Assembly (NCBI GenBank): GCA_011391835.1
Contig: JAABPS010000132.1
Location: forward strand, 1-7,570
DNA length: 7,570 bases
Origin: Desulfobacteraceae bacterium
GTDB taxonomy: Bacteria; Desulfobacterota; Desulfobacteria; Desulfobacterales; JAABPS01
Reading direction: 5' to 3'
Numbering within the stretch: position 1 is the first letter of the stretch; every line of letters starts with the position of its first letter. Both the position numbers and the translations under genes were made by a program. Below the pieces are notes generated by a model that ran no database searches, was not told where the DNA came from, and worked only from the letters and a program-made list of their open reading frames with translations. Below are positions 1 through 5,642 of this stretch, in pieces.

Positions 1-962
1 GATGGTCTGATTCCTTTGATTTTGGTTTATGGATGGAAGCTATTTCTGATTCAGGGATTGATACTGATTTAATTATGTCACGCAGGCGATCGTTTAACGA
101 CGTATTGCCCTGGGACCATATTGATACGAAAGTTGAAAAGGAATTTTTAATTCGTGAAGCCCTACTGAAGGATACCGGCGAAAAAACACCGGATTGCAGG
201 CTGGGTGATTGCAATCATTGTGGCGTGTGCGATTTTGAGGAAATTAAACCACGAGTATATGATAATTATCATTTTGATGAAGACCCGGATGAAATCAAAG
301 ATCAGGAAAATGTTGATTACAGTACAAACACCACCGCCGGGAAAAGGTTTAAGGTGTTCTATTCAAAAAAAGGGGAGGGCAAGTATTTAGGACATCTGGA
401 GATGGTCAAAACCATGTTCAGGGCTTTGAGAAGATCTGGAATACCTGTCATGTTTTCAAAAGGTTTTCACCCAATGCCCAGAGTCTCATTTGATGATTCA
501 CTGCCCATAGGCATTGAAAGTGAAAAAGAGTTTTTTTATCTGACAACAAACCGAGATATCTCTACGGAGAAAATCAAAGAGGGGTTTAACAGTCAACTTC
601 CAAAAGGCTTGCAGGTCATTGATTGTATTTCAGTGCCATTGAAGGAAAAAACACCAAAAAATACAGAAGTAGAATATTCTGTCCATCTGGATAGGGGTGA
701 ATTTGATGAAAAAAAACTAATAGCCTTTAATCAAACCAGTTCCTTTATTGTTGAGCGTGTCAATAAAAAGGGGGAAATCAAAAAGGTTGAACTAAAAGAG
801 ATGGTTTGTTCAATGAAATTAACCGGAAAAGATACGTTACGGATGAAAATGTTGAATACCTCTGGAAGGACAGTTCGACCGAATCAGGTTCTTAAGTCAG
901 TTTTTGGGCTTTCTGAAGAAACAACCAAGCTGGCCCGGATAGTTAAAAAAGGCAAATCGTAA
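1..962 (+). CDS. Radical SAM (B12-type) protein with C-terminal DUF2344, 3' part only
   Basis: The frame is open to the left edge (first full codon at 3), so this is the C-terminal part of a longer protein and the ATG at 33 is internal. The first visible residues (W-S-D-S-F-D, then LPWDHID about 35 codons in) resemble the tail of the TIGR03960 family of B12-binding-domain radical SAM proteins. A Cys cluster C-x4-C-x2-C-x2-C lies at about 195-230 and could bind metal or an extra FeS centre. From about position 345 the sequence matches the DUF2344/TIGR03936 'radical SAM-linked' domain: FKVFYSKKGEGKYLGHLEMV, then MFSKGFHPMPR and LPIGIESEKEF. In many relatives this domain is fused to the radical SAM protein, as here. 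The reaction is unknown to me. The gene is A+T-rich beside the transporter downstream. It ends with TAA, with no clear terminator after it. Family confidence is high; function is unassigned. Confidence 0.88.
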   Translation, partial: WSDSFDFGLWMEAISDSGIDTDLIMSRRRSFNDVLPWDHIDTKVEKEFLIREALLKDTGEKTPDCRLGDCNHCGVCDFEEIKPRVYDNYHFDEDPDEIKDQENVDYSTNTTAGKRFKVFYSKKGEGKYLGHLEMVKTMFRALRRSGIPVMFSKGFHPMPRVSFDDSLPIGIESEKEFFYLTTNRDISTEKIKEGFNSQLPKGLQVIDCISVPLKEKTPKNTEVEYSVHLDRGEFDEKKLIAFNQTSSFIVERVNKKGEIKKVELKEMVCSMKLTGKDTLRMKMLNTSGRTVRPNQVLKSVFGLSEETTKLARIVKKGKS

Positions 963-1002
963 CAGCATGTTATTTGTTATTATTCGTACAGCCGAATTTG
1001 AC

Positions 1003-1031
1003 TTGACATTTAAGGGGGGATTTTCTACGTT
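1003..1031 (+). promoter_or_regulatory. Candidate sigma70 promoter for the transporter gene
   Basis: A perfect -35 hexamer TTGACA (1003-1008) is followed, after a 17-bp spacer containing a G6 run, by TACGTT (1026-1031), a weak -10 keeping only the key T1, A2 and T6. It lies in the 164-bp gap after the radical SAM gene and points at the symporter. The weak -10 suggests a low or activator-dependent promoter. This is pattern evidence only. Confidence 0.4.
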
Positions 1032-1090
1032 ACGACCTTTAAATATCAGGCTGTTAGCCATTTATTTGACTGCAGCTGATCGACATACAT

Positions 1091-1105
1091 TCTTAAAATT
1101 TAAGA
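1091..1105. promoter_or_regulatory. Perfect 7-bp-arm palindrome, possible operator
   Basis: TCTTAAA (1091-1097) and TTTAAGA (1099-1105) are exact reverse complements around one central A. The palindrome sits 22 bp before the transporter ATG and directly upstream of its Shine-Dalgarno sequence (TAAGGA, 1111-1116). The A/T-rich, near-zero spacing suits a dimeric repressor site better than an RNA hairpin, which could not form with a 1-nt loop. No known regulator motif is recognised. Confidence 0.35.
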
Positions 1106-1126
1106 GACAATAAGGAATATTTTGAT

Positions 1127-2653
1127 ATGACAGATATAGAGACGACAGCAGGTTCCGGTCTGCCGGATATGCCCCACGAGAAGATAAAAACCTCCAGGAA
1201 GATAGTCGTGGATTGGAAAAGGCTATTCTTTATTTGTTTGGGGCTGGCTCTGTTTTTCACTTTTTATTTCATGGATGAATTGCCGGATGCGGTGGACCCG
1301 TCTGGAAAACACTTTCCCCTTCCGTCTGAGGGGAGAATGGCTCTGGGGCTCTTTCTCATGGCAGCAGTGTGGTGGATTTTCGAGGTTATGCCTATTGGGG
1401 CAACAGCCATTGCCATCGGGCTGTTCCAGGTGTTTTTCAGAATCCGGACATCGGATGAGGCACTGAAGGACTTTTTCGACCCCTCTGTATGGTTCATTTT
1501 CGGTTCCATGGTAATGGGTCTTGCCTTTTCCCATTCCGGCCTCACCAAGCGCATGGCCTATAAGATGCTGGGCGTTGTGGGTGAAAATACCAAGTACATC
1601 CTCCTGGGGACATTTATCATCATTGCCGGCATGACCCTGATCATGGCGCACACGGCTGTGGCTGCGGCTATATTCCCCCTGCTCATAGCCATTCACTCCC
1701 TTTATAGCGATTCGGACCAGCCTACCAGATTCGGAAAGGGTCTGTTCATTGGTATGGCCTGGACAGCGGGCGCAGGATCAGTCATCACGTTTCTGGGTTC
1801 AGCCCGGGCAGTTGCCGGAGCAGGCATGTTCAAAAAATTCACCGGTGGTACAGAAATCGGTTTTTTTGAACTTTCGTACTACATGGTTCCCATTGGCCTG
1901 CTCATGGTGTTTTTTATCTGGCTTATCGTTATCTTCATCTTCAAACCGGAGAAAGATCGAATCCACGGGCTGAGTGAACGGGTTCACGATCTGTCCAAGG
2001 AAATGGGTCCCATGAACTCCAAGGAAAAGTTTGTGATCATCATGGTGGGTGTGGTGCTGTTTCTTTTCATGATGAAGTCCTTTTCTCCCATTCCCTTCTT
2101 CAAAGACATGGACCGGGCTGCCATCATGATGGTAGCCACCCTGGCTTTTTTCCTTTTCAAGATCCTCGAGGTTACTGAAATGGAAAACATTCCCTGGAAC
2201 ATCATTCTGCTGTTCGGCGGGGCCATGAGTATCGGCTATTGTCTGTATGACACCAAAGCCGCTGAATGGATGGCTGTAAGCTGGGTCACCTGGTTCCAGA
2301 AAGCGCCCTGGCTGTTGTTTGTACTGGCTATCGCCTTCTTGGTCCTGGTTCTGACCAACTTCATCATGAACGTGGCGGCCATTGCCATTACACTTCCCAT
2401 TTCCTTGGTTATTGCCAACTATTTGGGAGTAGCGCCCCACGTTATTTTCTTTGCGTCGCTTGCTACTGCAGGCATGCCATTTAACCTGCTTATTGGTGCA
2501 GCCCCCAATGCTATTGCCTATGAGAGCAAGCAATTTACGGCCGGGGAATTCTTCCTTTACGGTTTGATTCCCAGCATTGTGCTTATGGTGGTGCTGGCGG
2601 TATTTTGCTACTTTATTTGGCCACTTATGGGAATGCCCGTGTTAATCCGATAG
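1127..2653 (+). CDS. DASS/SLC13-family anion:cation symporter
   Basis: A 508-residue polytopic membrane protein of usual length for the divalent anion:sodium symporter family (dicarboxylate, sulfate or related anions coupled to cations). The N-terminal ~30 residues are polar and cytosolic. Hydrophobic segments start at about residues 32, 70, 90, 120, 157, 205, 252, 302, 330, 355, 394, 422, 437 and 475. The family-typical PWNIILLFGGAMSIG lies at 356-370 and the MAAVWWIFEVMPIGATAI entry segment at about 78-95. The two hairpin signatures that are usually Ser-Asn-Thr are altered: AHT at 174-176 and MNV at 414-416. The start is ATG with TAAGGA ten bases upstream. The promoter at 1003 and palindrome at 1091 probably control it; no U-tract terminator follows directly. 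Its G+C looks higher than the preceding gene. The family call is solid; the substrate cannot be read from sequence. Confidence 0.88.
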   Translation: MTDIETTAGSGLPDMPHEKIKTSRKIVVDWKRLFFICLGLALFFTFYFMDELPDAVDPSGKHFPLPSEGRMALGLFLMAAVWWIFEVMPIGATAIAIGLFQVFFRIRTSDEALKDFFDPSVWFIFGSMVMGLAFSHSGLTKRMAYKMLGVVGENTKYILLGTFIIIAGMTLIMAHTAVAAAIFPLLIAIHSLYSDSDQPTRFGKGLFIGMAWTAGAGSVITFLGSARAVAGAGMFKKFTGGTEIGFFELSYYMVPIGLLMVFFIWLIVIFIFKPEKDRIHGLSERVHDLSKEMGPMNSKEKFVIIMVGVVLFLFMMKSFSPIPFFKDMDRAAIMMVATLAFFLFKILEVTEMENIPWNIILLFGGAMSIGYCLYDTKAAEWMAVSWVTWFQKAPWLLFVLAIAFLVLVLTNFIMNVAAIAITLPISLVIANYLGVAPHVIFFASLATAGMPFNLLIGAAPNAIAYESKQFTAGEFFLYGLIPSIVLMVVLAVFCYFIWPLMGMPVLIR

Positions 2654-2736
2654 AAGCCAGGACGGGATGAAAAGAAGACCATCCAGGAAAGGCAGAAAAC
2701 ACATCCCTGCCACAGCATCATGCGGCTGAATTTGGC

Positions 2737-2765
2737 TTGACATGAAAGAGCAGATTTTTTATATT
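2737..2765 (+). promoter_or_regulatory. Strong sigma70-type promoter upstream of the GAF-kinase-Usp genes
   Basis: TTGACA (2737-2742), a 17-bp spacer, then TATATT (2760-2765): a perfect -35, five of six -10 matches and ideal spacing. This is the best promoter match I see in the window. Transcription would begin near 2772, about 200 bases before the GAF start at 2973. The transcript would therefore have a long leader, or be a separate short RNA if it stops at the hairpin at 2892-2917. Confidence 0.6.
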
Positions 2766-2771
2766 TATTGC

Positions 2772-2917
2772 TGTAAAGAGCGCATTCGCTGCAAACTGCG
2801 GTAGCCGTTCCGGTTATTCCTGCCACGGCGCTGAAAACAGGCCACAAATTTTAACATCCGTGCCGGAACTCCTGTGCTAAAAAATCATATCCGGCTATGA
2901 AATAAAGCCGTCTTTTT
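2772..2917 (+). other. Structured leader or possible small RNA ahead of the GAF gene
   Basis: No gene is supported between 2654 and 2972. Downstream of the promoter at 2737, GTTCCGG (2807-2813) pairs with CCGGAAC (2863-2869), and CACGG (2824-2828) pairs with CCGTG (2858-2862). The two 3' arms abut, giving a nested two-part stem with a 10-nt one-sided bulge and a 29-nt loop. AGCCG at 2803-2807 is identical to the 3' arm of the terminator-like hairpin (2906-2910), so it could pair with that hairpin's 5' arm CGGCT (2892-2896) as an antiterminator. The start is inferred from the promoter and the end from the U-tract. I recognise no riboswitch class. The alternative is an ordinary untranslated leader with chance pairing. 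Confidence 0.35.
2892..2917 (+). terminator. Terminator-like hairpin with U-tract
   Basis: CGGCT (2892-2896) and AGCCG (2906-2910) form a 5-bp stem with a 9-nt A-rich loop, followed at once by TCTTTTT (2911-2917). The stem is short, so termination would be weak or conditional. It lies about 55 bases before the GAF ATG and downstream of the strong promoter, so it may attenuate the operon, end a short RNA, or stop read-through from the transporter gene. Confidence 0.42.
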
Positions 2918-2972
2918 ATCTTGAACAGATAACGCAACTCAACCCATATTGAACAAACCGAAGGGATTTGCC

Positions 2973-3539
2973 ATGAGTCAGAAGCCAGACAGAAGGTTCG
3001 ATCTCAAACAATTCAAGGCCATCAGCCGTGCCATATCCACCTATGAGGATCTGAATATCCTGTTTTCTCACTTTGTGGAGGGTGTTACGCGGGCATTTAA
3101 GGTGAAAGGCGCCAGCATCCTGGTGTATGATGAGGTAGAAAAGCAACTGTTTCGAGTGGCCAGCTGGGGTATCAGTGAAAACTATCTAAAAAAGGGACCG
3201 GTATTTTTAAATGTCCGGGATGATGCCTTTGATAAAGGCGAACCTGTTTTCATACAGGATCTGCGAAATGACCCACGGGTGCAGTATCCGGAAGCGGCTG
3301 AAGAAGAAAACATCCGCTCCATGCTCTCGTTTCCCATCAAAAGCCGTGAGGCGATTGTGGGTCTGCTCCGTATTTACCATAGTGAATCCATTGCACTGAA
3401 TTCTGATGATGTGGATTCCATTGCCGTACTATCGCTTCATTTAGGTCTGGTAATTCAGGAAACCGGTTTGCGCAACTTTTTACAGATGGTGTGCGGCGCC
3501 ATGACAAGTTTGCCACCACGCATGCGCAAAGGCATCTGA
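2973..3539 (+). CDS. GAF-domain protein, probable small-molecule/redox sensor
   Basis: A 188-residue soluble protein that is essentially one GAF domain (about residues 25-165). Visible landmarks are the KGASILVYDE strand (45-54), the PVFIQDLRNDPRV segment (91-103), SMLSFPI (116-122) and VGLLRIYH (129-136). GAF domains bind small ligands, cyclic nucleotides, haem or FeS centres. No HisKA/HATPase, GGDEF or HTH output is attached, so it probably works with a partner. A short tail (residues 165-188) follows. I chose ATG 2973 because AAGGGA (2961-2966) sits six bases upstream; an in-frame TTG at 2949 would add eight residues but would place that site inside the gene. Its TGA stop overlaps the ATG of the next gene (TGATG), which argues for translational coupling and a functional pair. 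The ligand cannot be predicted. Confidence 0.85.
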   Translation: MSQKPDRRFDLKQFKAISRAISTYEDLNILFSHFVEGVTRAFKVKGASILVYDEVEKQLFRVASWGISENYLKKGPVFLNVRDDAFDKGEPVFIQDLRNDPRVQYPEAAEEENIRSMLSFPIKSREAIVGLLRIYHSESIALNSDDVDSIAVLSLHLGLVIQETGLRNFLQMVCGAMTSLPPRMRKGI

Positions 3540-4447
3540 TGGCGCCTGAAGGTCGTGTGGTTACAGACACCAGTGATTTTTTTTCCATCGGTCCAGGTGA
3601 TGAAATCCTGGTTGAAGGCCACCGCTACATTGTTAAAGGCGAAGAACGGGAATATCGTTTTTGCATTGAAGACCCTAAATTCTGGGTTAAGAAAGTGATT
3701 GACTGCCAGACCCAGGAGCGCAAACTCATTAAACTGGCCTTTTCGGAAACCTTTGTGACAAGCCTGGGGGGTGTGAAAGTGCGGTGCTTCCGCGATGCGG
3801 CCAAGGAGAGTGATATTTTGAAGCTGGTCAAGGATCATCCTTCTTTCATGCACGGCACAACCTATTCCGACAGCCGCGGCAATCCGGTGAGGGTCTTAGA
3901 CATTGTGCGGGGAGTCAATCTGCTAAATTATATTGATAAATATAAGATGAAGCATGAAAACTATTTTTGGACAGTTTTGCCCGATATTCTTCGCCATATC
4001 ATTGAAGCCATTGAAGCCATTGGGTTTTTGCATGCCCATGGGTTCAGGCATGGAGATATCCGAAATGATCATGTGATCGTCACGCACAGCGAGGGACGAT
4101 ATGTGTGGATCGACTTTGATTATGACTTTGAATTGGATGAGAACCCCTTTGGACTGGATATTTTCGGTCTGGGCAACTTGCTGATCTATTCCATCGGCAA
4201 GGGATTTCACGATAATTACATGATCAACACAGACACCTATACCTATAAAGATCTGGGCAAAAAACTGACTGAAAAAGATTTTTCCATTCTGCATAAGGCG
4301 CGCCTGGTGGACTTGCGAAAACTCTATCCCTATATACCACCGATGCTGAACAATATATTACTGCATTTTTCCAGGGGCGCCAATGTGTTTTATGAAAGCG
4401 CACAGGAAATCGTGGAAGATCTCCACGGATATCTGAAGTCAATATAG
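3539..4447 (+). CDS. Atypical protein-kinase-like protein
   Basis: A 302-residue protein with a protein-kinase-like fold. Visible elements in order: an N-terminal strand region (18-50) without a clear GxGxxG loop; LIKLAF (63-68) with K65 as candidate ATP-binding Lys; AAKESDIL (87-94) with E90 as candidate helix-C Glu; catalytic-loop equivalent HGDIRNDH (171-178); metal-loop equivalent IDFDYDF (191-197); and GLDIFGLG (205-212) with the subdomain IX Asp. Relative to HRDxKxxN and DFG, Arg replaces Lys, His178 occupies the Asn position, and Asp194 replaces the DFG Gly. It may be an active divergent kinase or a pseudokinase. I chose ATG 3539, which shares one base with the GAF stop and has AAAGG about six bases upstream; an upstream in-frame ATG at 3491 would overlap the GAF gene by 49 bases. 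No signal peptide or membrane segment is seen. Expected partners are the GAF protein and the Usp protein 45 bases downstream. Confidence 0.78.
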   Translation: MAPEGRVVTDTSDFFSIGPGDEILVEGHRYIVKGEEREYRFCIEDPKFWVKKVIDCQTQERKLIKLAFSETFVTSLGGVKVRCFRDAAKESDILKLVKDHPSFMHGTTYSDSRGNPVRVLDIVRGVNLLNYIDKYKMKHENYFWTVLPDILRHIIEAIEAIGFLHAHGFRHGDIRNDHVIVTHSEGRYVWIDFDYDFELDENPFGLDIFGLGNLLIYSIGKGFHDNYMINTDTYTYKDLGKKLTEKDFSILHKARLVDLRKLYPYIPPMLNNILLHFSRGANVFYESAQEIVEDLHGYLKSI

Positions 4448-4480
4448 CGCAGGCCATTTAATATTACACTATTCCCAAAA

Positions 4481-4495
4481 GGGAGGCGCGATGTG
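4481..4495 (+). promoter_or_regulatory. RBS and GTG start of the Usp gene, SD inside a small hairpin
   Basis: GGGAGG (4481-4486) lies six bases before GTG (4493-4495). The ATG at 4491 overlapping this start is followed at once by TGA and cannot be used, so the GTG start is decided by sequence. TTCCC (4472-4476) can pair with GGGAG (4481-4485) across an AAAA loop, including one U-G pair, partly hiding the Shine-Dalgarno sequence. Confidence 0.6.
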
Positions 4496-4936
4496 AAAGG
4501 CTCTATTCTCATGGCATTTAATGAATCATCCAGCTCACAGTCGGCGTTGGATGCATTGGTCCAAATCGCCAGTTGTCCGGAGCAGAGCAGCATCACCTTG
4601 CTCCATGTTTACCGAAAACCCACGGGCAGTGAAGAATTGATGGGCAAAAAATTCATGCAGGATGCCCCGACTCGAATCAAGGAAGCCATGGAAAAGGCGC
4701 GTCTTAAACTGGTTGATGCCGGTTTCCGGCTGGATCAAATCAAGCTTCTGTTTGTGGAAACACCCTATCCTACTGTGGCGGATGGCATCATCGACCAGTT
4801 TGCAAAAGCAACGTATGATCTTGTGGTTATTGGACGTAAAAAAATGTCCAAAGCCGAAGAGTTTGTGCTGGGAGATCCCAGTATAAAGCTGGTGCGAGCA
4901 CTCGACGGCACAGCAGTTCTTGTGGTTAAGCAATAG
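4493..4936 (+). CDS. Universal stress protein (UspA family), degenerate ATP loop
   Basis: A 147-residue single-domain protein, normal length for UspA-family proteins, cytosolic and usually dimeric. The N-terminal strand GSILMAFNESSSSQSAL (3-19), the TLLHVY strand (35-40), the YDLVVIGR strand (108-115) and the closing GTAVLVVK (139-146) fit the alpha/beta Usp fold. The canonical ATP loop G-x2-G-x9-G-S/T reads G114-x2-K117-x9-G127-D128, missing the second Gly and the final Ser/Thr. The early Asp that usually contacts adenine is Asn10. This points to the non-ATP-binding (UspA-like) branch or to a changed ligand. It starts with GTG behind GGGAGG, 45 bases after the kinase-like gene, so it is probably the third gene of that operon. 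Family assignment is firm; the lack of ATP binding is inferred. Confidence 0.85.
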   Translation: MKGSILMAFNESSSSQSALDALVQIASCPEQSSITLLHVYRKPTGSEELMGKKFMQDAPTRIKEAMEKARLKLVDAGFRLDQIKLLFVETPYPTVADGIIDQFAKATYDLVVIGRKKMSKAEEFVLGDPSIKLVRALDGTAVLVVKQ

Positions 4937-4988
4937 AGAGGAACTGGAAGAAATACCGATCTAATTGGACAGCCATGACTCCAGTTAT

Positions 4989-5012
4989 AAACATCATGTT
5001 TGTGTCAAACAT
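4989..5012. promoter_or_regulatory. Three-half-site AAACAT/ATGTTT array, candidate operator
   Basis: AAACAT (4989-4994), ATGTTT (4996-5001) and AAACAT (5007-5012) form two overlapping palindromes that share the middle half-site. One has a 1-nt centre; the other is ATGTTTG-TGT-CAAACAT (4996-5012). The array ends two bases before the nitroreductase Shine-Dalgarno sequence (AAAAAGG, 5014-5020). A weak TTGGAC-N15-TATAAA promoter (4965-4991) overlaps it. A regulator bound here would block transcription start or early elongation; the second palindrome could also form a hairpin next to the RBS. Confidence 0.4.
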
Positions 5013-5029
5013 CAAAAAGGATAACGGCT

Positions 5030-5575
5030 ATGGAGCTGTATGAAGCAATCAACCGGAGAAGGACTATTCGCGGGTTTTCGTTGGCCCCGGAAGAAGAAAC
5101 ACTGCGTAAAATAATTATGGCAGGGTCTATGGCGCTATCGCCGGATAACCGGCAGCCGTGGGAATTTATTATTGTTGATGATCCTGAACTTATCAAAAGG
5201 ATTTCAGAGCATAAATACCGGCAGAATCAAAAAATTCATCCGGAAGTGATTGCATTGTCCCAGAGAAATGCCTATGCGAACTGCGCAGTCGTGGCGGTGT
5301 GTTACAAAAAAGGCCCTGGCAATCATTGGTGCGCCTGGATGTGCGTTCAGAACATGGCCCTGGCTGCCACAGCAGAGGGTTTGGGAATTGTCCCTTCCAC
5401 TTTATGGGCTGAAGACCAGGCTGAAGTAGAAAAACTCCTCGGCTTGCCGGAGGACTTCAAGCTGGCTACGATGGTCCTGATAGGGCGACAAAAAGGGTAT
5501 CCAAAAGTCCCCAAAGTGAAACGCCGGCCAGAGTGGATATGGCTTCACCGGAACAAATTCAGCACTAAATCATAG
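5030..5575 (+). CDS. Nitroreductase-family FMN oxidoreductase
   Basis: A 181-residue flavoprotein of the nitroreductase superfamily, typically a homodimer using FMN and NAD(P)H to reduce nitro compounds, quinones or similar acceptors; many members have other native substrates. Landmarks: N-terminal MELYEAINRRRTIRGF with the Arg cluster (9-14) that contacts FMN phosphate; SPDNRQPWEFIIV (37-49), the characteristic N-x-QPW-x-F segment; CVQNMALAATAEGLGI (105-120), the dimer-core helix and glycine turn; and VLIGRQKGYP (149-158) near the C-terminus. I chose ATG 5030 because AAAAAGG ends nine bases upstream and the encoded start matches the family; an in-frame TTG at 5000 would add ten residues that run across the operator-like repeats. 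The 93-bp gap from the Usp gene contains its own inverted repeats, so it may be controlled separately. Family is confident, substrate open. Confidence 0.88.
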   Translation: MELYEAINRRRTIRGFSLAPEEETLRKIIMAGSMALSPDNRQPWEFIIVDDPELIKRISEHKYRQNQKIHPEVIALSQRNAYANCAVVAVCYKKGPGNHWCAWMCVQNMALAATAEGLGIVPSTLWAEDQAEVEKLLGLPEDFKLATMVLIGRQKGYPKVPKVKRRPEWIWLHRNKFSTKS

Positions 5576-5642
5576 AGCATGTCATGAGTCATGCAGTGTA
5601 AAGAAAATAAGGAAAAAGCTATTTCAGGCGAGTGAGATATTA

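Noticed and set aside
1223..1696. Second antisense frame inside the transporter gene
   Set aside because: Cys/His-rich product with no family features and wholly opposite well-supported coding sequence.
1799..2533. Long antisense open frame (244 codons) opposite the transporter gene
   Set aside because: Its product is rich in His, Gln and Asn with no domain pattern, and it mirrors codons of a clear membrane protein on the other strand. It is a shadow.
2691..2711. Hairpin GGCAG/CTGCC after the transporter stop, considered as its terminator
   Set aside because: Only 5 bp with an 11-nt loop and no T-run after it, so there is no evidence that it terminates.
2608..2847. Minus-strand 79-codon frame in the gap before the GAF gene
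   Set aside because: Cys/Ser-rich with no recognisable pattern, overlaps the end of the transporter gene, and runs opposite the best promoter.
3491..3538. Upstream ATG start for the kinase-like gene
   Set aside because: It would overlap the GAF gene by 49 bases, while the ATG at 3539 has an SD and a TGATG coupling to the GAF stop.
3455..3853. Antisense frame across the GAF/kinase junction
   Set aside because: It overlaps two recognised genes, has no motif and no convincing RBS.
5577..5594. Hairpin GCATG/CATGC right after the nitroreductase stop
   Set aside because: Followed by A-rich rather than T-rich sequence; too weak to call a terminator.
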